DNA from: Lutispora sp003527145
Lineage (GTDB): Bacteria; Bacillota; Clostridia; Lutisporales; Lutisporaceae
Length of the DNA: 64,000 nucleotides
Direction: 5' to 3'
NCBI GenBank assembly: GCA_029983695.1
Contig: JASBZB010000016.1
Coordinates: 24,353-88,352, forward strand
Part shown: one piece after another, positions 57,968 to 64,000 of the stretch
Layout: every line of letters begins with the position of its first letter
Position numbering within the stretch: the stretch's first letter is position 1
The notes under the pieces: generated by a model
Database searches by the model: none
What the model was told of the DNA's origin: nothing
What the model saw: the letters and a program-made list of their open reading frames with translations, nothing else
Made by a program: the position numbers and the translations under genes

Positions 57968-60727
57968 ATGAAGAAAAAGAAGAAAATATATCTGTTTATT
58001 TTGACTTGCATTTTTATGTTTTACGCTGTTTATCCCGCCTTTGCCGCAGGCATCACCATGGATCCGTATAAAGATAGATATAAGGCTGGAGAAAATATAG
58101 AGTTGATAGCGGAGGATTTTATATATGAAGATGGAGTGAATTGGTACTATAAAGATAAAGACGGGGGAAAAGTAGTCATTAATGAGGATGGGGGCCGCAT
58201 CCAATCCTTAGTGATCCCTAAGAATGATACGGAAGAAACTGTAACCTCTGTAGTATACGCTGTATATGGAGGGGATGCCAGGTGGACAGAGTTTAGCATT
58301 GCTCCGAAAACTTTCAAGCAAACAAGCTTATATCCTTTGCATAAAAGAAAGGGAAATTTAGATAAACCTACAGAGGTTTGTATAGGTTTTGACAGAGAAG
58401 TAATAATTGACAATGAAGTAAACTCTAGGGTAAAGGTTTATGCCGGAGGCAATGAAAAGACCCCTACACCGACGGAAACACCTGAAAGAACTTATGAGAA
58501 TGTTCTAAAGCTAAAGGATGACAATAAGACTGTAGTATTAGATTTAGAGAGTATATGGTCAAGCGGAAACTGGTATTACATAGAAGTGGAAGGAGCAGCT
58601 ATTTGCGATAAAAATAACCCTGATATCAAGTTTGAGGGCATAAAAAATGGGGATTGGTATTTTATGCTGCTTGAACCTAGAAATATTGAGATAAATAATA
58701 AAGCTGTAAAGGCCAATATGCCCATAGGTACAAGTCAGGCTTTGAGTTACATAGAATATAACGGATTTTCAAATGTGATATGGGAATCAAGCAATAGTGA
58801 TGTCATTAAAATTGAGAAAACAGTTGACTGGAATGGAAAAGTTAAATGGACTGCCACGGCTAAAAGCGCGGGCAAGGCTACAATTAAGGTATATTGTGTA
58901 GGATATGAAGATATAAACGCCGAAATGAAAATAAATGTGCAAGTTCCTAAGGATATAAAGCTTGTATATCTTGAGACTGAAAAAGAGGTTCATGAGTTGA
59001 CCTTAGGCATAGATGAGGTGGAGGATATAACAGTCCTTGTATTGGATCAATTTGGAAGCAATATGGGTTCTCCGGTGCCTGTTGAATGGAATTGGGAAGG
59101 AGAAGCAGCCGGGTATATAACAGAGGATACCAGCGGAGGCTCAGCTACTCCAAACTGGGGACATATTAGTGGAGTTAAGGAAGGCCAGACCAAGGCTACG
59201 GTTTCTGTAAAAATATCCGAGGAAGAATACGCTTCAAAGGAGCTTATTATAAATGTGGTTCCTCAAAGCTATGAAATAAAAGAACTGGCAAAATTCTCAG
59301 GCGGCACATGGTTAACTCCCCCCAGCGGCTATCATGAAATGGATGAAAAAGGGATATTGTTTTATGTGACCAACGGGAAAGCATCGGCTATAGACGGAAA
59401 AACCGGGAACGCATTATGGGGTCCCATAAATTTAACCTCTGAATATGGAGTCGATTTTGGGCTTCCCCAGTTGGATGGAGAAGGAAATATATATGTATCC
59501 GGCATTCCCAAGGATGACGGGTGGGGTGGTACGACGGAAAAGACTGTGCTTGTTTGCCTGAAAGCTGAGGATGGCAGTGAACGTTGGAGCTTTTCGGGAC
59601 AACCATCCGATGCTTCTGCGGGAATAAGGGATATAAGAATAGGAGAAAAATTTATTTATGTACTGACTAAGAATGGAAAGCTTTATCAGATTAATAAGTC
59701 TGATGGCAGTGCTTCCTGGACAAATCCGTTGGCTGTAGAGACGAATAATCTGGAAGCAGATTCGGAAGGGCTGAGAGGCAACGGAGTTATGCTCCTTTTG
59801 AAGGATGGGGGATTGTATATTTCAGAGGGCGATTCCATAAGCTTTATAAGTGAGGATGGAGAGAAGCAGCAAATTTATAAAGAAACAGGAGCAAAGCTTT
59901 ATTTAGAAGACAGGGGTAAGGATAGCATGATATTGCAGAAGAAATCAGGGGAGAAATATGAGCTTTTGTCTATAGACAAGGAAGGAAACAAAAAATGGGA
60001 GTGCTCCGAGATTTCCGGAAGGGTAGCGGCAAGCAGTGATGAAGATGGAAATGTATATGCGGTTCAAATTACAGATGAAGAAAATGAAAGAGAAAGCAAA
60101 GCTTATTTTCTCAATGGAAATGATGGCGCAGTGAAAAAAACCATAAGCCTTGAAACCGTTGTTAGCCTGAGAATCGGAGATCCTTCCAAAAGTATATTCA
60201 AGCCTGTTATAGGCGCGGATGGCCTTGTTTATATAAGCATCCGGGGGGTTTTTGTATTGAATAAATCAGGAGACCTGTTGAGAACCGTTCAGCTTTCTTA
60301 TTTAGATGGGAAAAGGTTTGTAGCTGTTCCAAGGACCATGACTGTTGATAAAGCAGGGAAAATCTTTGTAAGTGCAGGCAGAAGAGGACTCATAGCTATG
60401 ACTGAAAGAGCTGAGACAGAAGGCCTCAATATCAAACTGGAAGGTCATGAGCATCTGAGCTTAGACAGCTGCAAGGATATGATGCTCAAGCTGAAAAATA
60501 ATTCTGATAAGAATGAAGACATAGTTATAAAGACTGTTCTTGTTGACAGGCGAACAGCTGAAATCCTCAGTCATACTTCCTTTGAGGATGCTGTTGCTGC
60601 AAAGGAAACAAAGAATTATTCTATGGGTATAAAGATACCTTCTGCAGGAAGCTTTAAAGTCGAGATAAGCATAACTGATAAGGCCGGAAAAGTCCTTTGG
60701 AATGAAGAAGTATTAATAAATGAATAG
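57968..60727 (+). CDS. Large exported protein: Ig-like domains and a PQQ-type beta-propeller
   Basis: 919 residues. Signal peptide about 1-26. Ig-like regions span about 27-430, including a Big_5-like segment (CIGFDREVIIDNEVNSRVKV) and a BIG2-like one (VIWESSNSDVIKIEKTVDW). About residues 440-800 are beta-propeller repeats of the PQQ/quinoprotein type: GKTGNALWGPINL, LKAEDGSERWSF, INKSDGSASWTNPL, LNGNDGAVKKTISL. A CARDB-like domain ends the protein (about 815-919). No catalytic residues or cofactor site are recognised; the role is probably structural or ligand binding. It is co-directional and tightly followed by the toroid gene at 60739. Confidence 0.8.
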   Translation: MKKKKKIYLFILTCIFMFYAVYPAFAAGITMDPYKDRYKAGENIELIAEDFIYEDGVNWYYKDKDGGKVVINEDGGRIQSLVIPKNDTEETVTSVVYAVYGGDARWTEFSIAPKTFKQTSLYPLHKRKGNLDKPTEVCIGFDREVIIDNEVNSRVKVYAGGNEKTPTPTETPERTYENVLKLKDDNKTVVLDLESIWSSGNWYYIEVEGAAICDKNNPDIKFEGIKNGDWYFMLLEPRNIEINNKAVKANMPIGTSQALSYIEYNGFSNVIWESSNSDVIKIEKTVDWNGKVKWTATAKSAGKATIKVYCVGYEDINAEMKINVQVPKDIKLVYLETEKEVHELTLGIDEVEDITVLVLDQFGSNMGSPVPVEWNWEGEAAGYITEDTSGGSATPNWGHISGVKEGQTKATVSVKISEEEYASKELIINVVPQSYEIKELAKFSGGTWLTPPSGYHEMDEKGILFYVTNGKASAIDGKTGNALWGPINLTSEYGVDFGLPQLDGEGNIYVSGIPKDDGWGGTTEKTVLVCLKAEDGSERWSFSGQPSDASAGIRDIRIGEKFIYVLTKNGKLYQINKSDGSASWTNPLAVETNNLEADSEGLRGNGVMLLLKDGGLYISEGDSISFISEDGEKQQIYKETGAKLYLEDRGKDSMILQKKSGEKYELLSIDKEGNKKWECSEISGRVAASSDEDGNVYAVQITDEENERESKAYFLNGNDGAVKKTISLETVVSLRIGDPSKSIFKPVIGADGLVYISIRGVFVLNKSGDLLRTVQLSYLDGKRFVAVPRTMTVDKAGKIFVSAGRRGLIAMTERAETEGLNIKLEGHEHLSLDSCKDMMLKLKNNSDKNEDIVIKTVLVDRRTAEILSHTSFEDAVAAKETKNYSMGIKIPSAGSFKVEISITDKAGKVLWNEEVLINE

Positions 60728-60738
60728 AGGTGATAGTT

Positions 60739-62292
60739 ATGAAAATGCTTTGTAAAAGAATTTTTGCCTATGTGTTAATGCTTTGCATCATATTTGGAGG
60801 AATTCAGTTCTCTGTATTAGCAGAAAAGGAAAAGGCCACTCTTCAGGATATTGAGGATGCCATTAATTTAACCCTTGGATATTATAGAGACAAGTCTATT
60901 ATAGAACTTGATTGGGAGGCAGTGTCAATAAACGCCGTAGGCGGAGAAGTGAATACTTTTGGAACTTATGGACTTTCCTATATAGATCAGTTAAAAAAGA
61001 AAATAAAGACAAATGGAATAGATATCATAGGAAAACAGATGACAGATTATGAGAGGACTTCCTTGGGCATATTATCGGCAGGTGAGGATCCTACCGATTT
61101 TCAGGGGGTCAACCTTATAGATAAAATAGCGGAATGGCCTAATCTAAGTCAGGGAATAAATGCCGGGATATGGGGGCTCATAGCCTTTGATGCAGCCAAT
61201 GCGAAAATACCAGAGGGCGCCGTAAATACAAGGGAAAGCCTTATAGATTATATACTTAAAACAAAAGCCGGCACAGGCTGGAGCTATGGAGGCACAGAGC
61301 CGGATCCTGATATGACGGGTATGGCCTTATATGCTTTAGCACCATACAGAGAGCGCCTTGATGTAAAAAAGGCAGGAGAAGCGGCAATACAATGGCTCAG
61401 TGAGAACCAAAAAGATACAGGCGGCTACGCTTCCTGGGGAACTTGGAATTCAGAATCCATCTCTCAGGTAATACTGGGAATCACCGCATGGGGAGTAGAC
61501 CCTCAGGGTGAAAAGTTCACAAAAGATAATGGCAATGCAGTCACAGCCCTTTTGGAGTATCAGATAAAAACAGGGGCAGATAAAGGCATGTTCATGCACA
61601 CGACAACGCCGGATGCTGTGTTTGCTACGCCTCAAGGACTTCAAGCTCTTGCTGCCTTGAGGCAGTATTATGACAAAGGATTTTCCACCGTATTCTATCA
61701 TATCGTTACAAGCGGAGGACCGGCAGATGAAATAACAGGGCTGACCCTTTCTCCTTACGGTCTGGAGCTGGAGCAAGGAAAAACCTTTGAGCTGGGCCTG
61801 AAAAACCAAAGAAATTTCTTCATATCAAATGATAAAGCTCAATGGAGCACAGATAGACCGGAAATCGCATCTGTAGATGAAAATGGAGTGCTGACGGCTA
61901 AGAAGACCGGAGAAGTAAATGTTACGGCGGTTTTGAAAACGAATCCTCCAGTTAATGCATATATGCAGGTAAAAGTGGTGGAATCGCCATTTATAATAGA
62001 AGATGTAACGGACAGCCCGCCGATTAGCGGCAAAAAAGGCATCAAGGTAAAGCTCACCAACAAGACGGAAAAGGAACAAAATGTTCTTTGCATAGCAGGG
62101 CTTTATGAAAAGGGAACGGAAAGGCTTGATAAGCTAAATTATATTGAAAAGACTTTTAAAGCAGGAGAAATTCATGTTTTTGAAGCTGAGTTTGATGTTG
62201 CGGAAGCTTATAAGAATAATTATGAAATACGTGTGCTTATCTGGGAAAACTGGTCAAAGGCAAGGCCCTTTGCTCCGGCTTATATGAGATAA
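60739..62292 (+). CDS. Secreted prenyltransferase-like toroid protein with Ig-like domain
   Basis: 517 residues from ATG 60739 (AGAGGTGA upstream; GTG 60730 is in frame but lacks a site). Signal peptide about 1-28; alpha/alpha toroid about 35-340 (DPDMTGMALYALAPY, AIQWLSENQKDTGGYASWG, NSESISQVILGITAWGVDP), homologous to the toroids in the SLH protein; BIG2-like domain about 345-415 (WSTDRPEIASVDENGVLTAK); a C-terminal beta domain to 517. It has no DUF4430 domain of its own, so it could pair with the separate DUF4430 proteins, as the two domains do within one chain in intrinsic factor. Confidence 0.87.
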   Translation: MKMLCKRIFAYVLMLCIIFGGIQFSVLAEKEKATLQDIEDAINLTLGYYRDKSIIELDWEAVSINAVGGEVNTFGTYGLSYIDQLKKKIKTNGIDIIGKQMTDYERTSLGILSAGEDPTDFQGVNLIDKIAEWPNLSQGINAGIWGLIAFDAANAKIPEGAVNTRESLIDYILKTKAGTGWSYGGTEPDPDMTGMALYALAPYRERLDVKKAGEAAIQWLSENQKDTGGYASWGTWNSESISQVILGITAWGVDPQGEKFTKDNGNAVTALLEYQIKTGADKGMFMHTTTPDAVFATPQGLQALAALRQYYDKGFSTVFYHIVTSGGPADEITGLTLSPYGLELEQGKTFELGLKNQRNFFISNDKAQWSTDRPEIASVDENGVLTAKKTGEVNVTAVLKTNPPVNAYMQVKVVESPFIIEDVTDSPPISGKKGIKVKLTNKTEKEQNVLCIAGLYEKGTERLDKLNYIEKTFKAGEIHVFEAEFDVAEAYKNNYEIRVLIWENWSKARPFAPAYMR

Positions 62293-62328
62293 GGCAAGAT
62301 AATATGATTACCTTATTTTAGGAGGGAT

Positions 62329-64000
62329 ATGATGAAGAGTATACAAAAAAGCGCCTTGGCCATGCTGCTGATATTCATAATGCTTTTTAGCCTCATGCCT
62401 GAGCTTTATGCCTTTGATGATTTAACCGCTAACATAAAATCGGAAGGCTCAGAAGTTCTGATAGAGGGTGTTACGACCCCGGACAACTTTGTAAGCCTAG
62501 TGGTGACCAGAGATAAAGACGGAGATCGGATGTATGCGTCTCAAACAAAATCCGATGCAAAGGGAGATTATAAATTTGCATTTCAGCTGGATAAAGGAAA
62601 ATATGATGCTGTCTTAAGCAGCAATGGTATACAAAGGCTTAGAAGCTTTCAAATAAAAAGCGGTGCCGCTGCCACAGCTACAGTAAGGGCTGAAGGTATA
62701 GAAAAGACCCTGCTTCCCCTTACAGAAATTGCTATAGAGGATGGCGAAAGCACTCTTATAAAAACAATAGAAAAAGCATTAATTAAGGGAAATGTTCCCT
62801 ACATCATGGTTGGAGAACTAGTGCAGACAATAGACGGCGAAGACGGCTGGCAGTATATGCTGAATGGAAAGGGCGGGCAGATAACCCCGGCTACCAAGCT
62901 CAATGCCGGTGATGAGATAGTGCTTGTGCGGGGGCATTTGGTAAATCCTATAATAACAAAGCTGGAAGTCTCAAAAAACAAACTGGAACTGGGAGAAAGC
63001 TTTGCAGCGAGACTGGTAAAAATAGAGGATGGAAGCGGCCCTTTAGAGGATATGCTTGTCCGGTTTGAAGAGCAGGAGAAAAGCACTGATGAAAATGGAA
63101 TAGTTACCTTTGATACGGAGTTGAGAGGGGCCTATAAAGTGGAGGCTCCTATGGAGGGAAGACTTATAAGGCCTGCGCCCGTATTAGTTGAAGCCACCAA
63201 GGAAAAGCCTCGGCCAAGCTATGGCAAGATGTCGATAAAGATGAGAATAGAAGGCTACAAAGGAACTATATTTGACGGTACTATAGATTTTGATACGGAG
63301 GATTATAAAGGATCGGAAGGGAAATATATTTTTACCGATATTGATGGTAAAAAATATACCAATTCAAATCCTACTGTGCTCCTTGCAACAATATTGGCAT
63401 TAAATAAGGCAAATATAGGAAATAATAAAGCCGCTTATAACGACAACTATATGGCAAGGATTTCAGGAGAAGAGGAATTTGATTTTGCCAAAGAGCATTC
63501 TACCTGCGGATGGATGATAAGGTCAAATAATCAATTGATTTATGAGGGAGTAGGAACATGGCCTATAAGAGATGGTGACAGCATATTGTGGACGTATACG
63601 GCCATGGATGCCCATACGGGATATATAGAAGCAAGCTCGCAGTCTTTAAAAACAGGAGAAAAACTCATAGTAAACGTTACCGGGAGAAGTAATAGAGACA
63701 AGGATATAGGCGGATATGGACATAAGACTGCAATAGAAGGGGCTACAGTATATGTAGGAGACAGGACATACACCACAGATAAGAATGGGAAAGCAGAAAT
63801 ATTAATGGACAAAGAGGGTTCCTTTGAAGTTTATGCATTAAAGCAGGACAAGAGCTCTGTATATAAAGGCTATAGTTTCCCGCTGGTTTCCAAAACGGAA
63901 AGGGTAAAGGTTGTAGTGACAAGCGGCAGCTCAGGAAATGATTCAGATAAAGTACCGCCTGTTATTACAGCAACGGTAAAGAATGAAACAGTAAATACGG
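62329..64000 (+). CDS. Exported multi-domain protein with DUF4430-type domains (partial)
   Basis: The frame is open from ATG 62329 (GGAGGG just upstream; ATG 62332 also possible) to the window end, 557 codons so far. Signal peptide about 1-26 (ends LYAFDD). Two DUF4430-like regions: one about residues 140-205 (DGWQYMLNGKGGQI, LNAGDEIVLVRG) and a second around 340-430 (TCGWMIRSNNQLIYEG, IRDGDSILWTYT). Carboxypeptidase-regulatory/Ig-like beta modules lie between and after them (STDENGIVTFDT; TTDKNGKAEILMD). The C-terminus is outside the window. Confidence 0.85.
   Translation, partial: MMKSIQKSALAMLLIFIMLFSLMPELYAFDDLTANIKSEGSEVLIEGVTTPDNFVSLVVTRDKDGDRMYASQTKSDAKGDYKFAFQLDKGKYDAVLSSNGIQRLRSFQIKSGAAATATVRAEGIEKTLLPLTEIAIEDGESTLIKTIEKALIKGNVPYIMVGELVQTIDGEDGWQYMLNGKGGQITPATKLNAGDEIVLVRGHLVNPIITKLEVSKNKLELGESFAARLVKIEDGSGPLEDMLVRFEEQEKSTDENGIVTFDTELRGAYKVEAPMEGRLIRPAPVLVEATKEKPRPSYGKMSIKMRIEGYKGTIFDGTIDFDTEDYKGSEGKYIFTDIDGKKYTNSNPTVLLATILALNKANIGNNKAAYNDNYMARISGEEEFDFAKEHSTCGWMIRSNNQLIYEGVGTWPIRDGDSILWTYTAMDAHTGYIEASSQSLKTGEKLIVNVTGRSNRDKDIGGYGHKTAIEGATVYVGDRTYTTDKNGKAEILMDKEGSFEVYALKQDKSSVYKGYSFPLVSKTERVKVVVTSGSSGNDSDKVPPVITATVKNETVNT

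Noticed and set aside
1..64000. Prophage, insertion sequence or CRISPR elements
   Set aside because: No transposase, integrase, phage structural gene or regularly spaced repeat array was found; the only repeats are the small palindromic elements and the tRNA 3'-end copy.

Overview
The window is about 64 kb from a Gram-positive anaerobe of the Clostridia. The evidence is a selenocysteine-dependent glycine reductase operon under a tandem glycine riboswitch, an oxygen-sensitive class III ribonucleotide reductase, strong Shine-Dalgarno sites with ATG/GTG/TTG starts, lipoprotein and S-layer (SLH) proteins, and U-tract terminators. Every gene is on the + strand. The species cannot be named from the sequence alone.

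Layout. (1) 1-3740: tail of a MoxR ATPase, a DUF58 protein and a membrane transglutaminase, a typical overlapping trio. (2) 3788-4080: a tRNA-Leu(CAG)-like gene with an unusually short variable loop, followed by a 21-bp copy of its 3' end. (3) 4178-12671: housekeeping and unassigned genes: two HAD hydrolases, a DUF362/ferredoxin protein, a large secreted double 5'-nucleotidase, TrmL and two tandem DegV proteins. (4) 12701-20987: the glycine reductase operon grdX-trxB-trxA-grdE-grdA-grdB-grdC-grdD; grdA and grdB each read through an in-frame UGA as selenocysteine. (5) 21031-42953: a cobalamin-responsive island with two cobalamin riboswitches, a cob(I)alamin adenosyltransferase, two CobN-type chelatase large subunits, two BtuFCD-like importers, a truncated binding protein, a radical SAM-SPASM enzyme, an ABC-2 exporter pair and the ChlI/ChlD-type AAA+ chelatase subunits. 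(6) 43023-47961: RecQ, then nrdD-nrdG behind a third cobalamin riboswitch. (7) 48136-64000: a fourth cobalamin riboswitch, a DUF2292 protein, then a cluster of large exported proteins built from prenyltransferase-like alpha/alpha toroids and DUF4430 domains, surrounding a complete ECF transporter (T, fused A-A, S). The last gene runs off the window.

How it fits together. Regions 5 to 7 read as one corrinoid economy. The toroid plus DUF4430 pairing is the domain composition of animal intrinsic factor and transcobalamin, so the most interesting hypothesis is a bacterial cell-surface corrinoid-capture system (SLH-anchored and secreted toroid/DUF4430 proteins) feeding an ECF importer, alongside two conventional ABC importers linked to a metal-chelatase complex. 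When B12 is scarce, all of these and the B12-independent ribonucleotide reductase would be expressed. Binding of corrinoids by the DUF4430 proteins is inference, not shown by the sequence.
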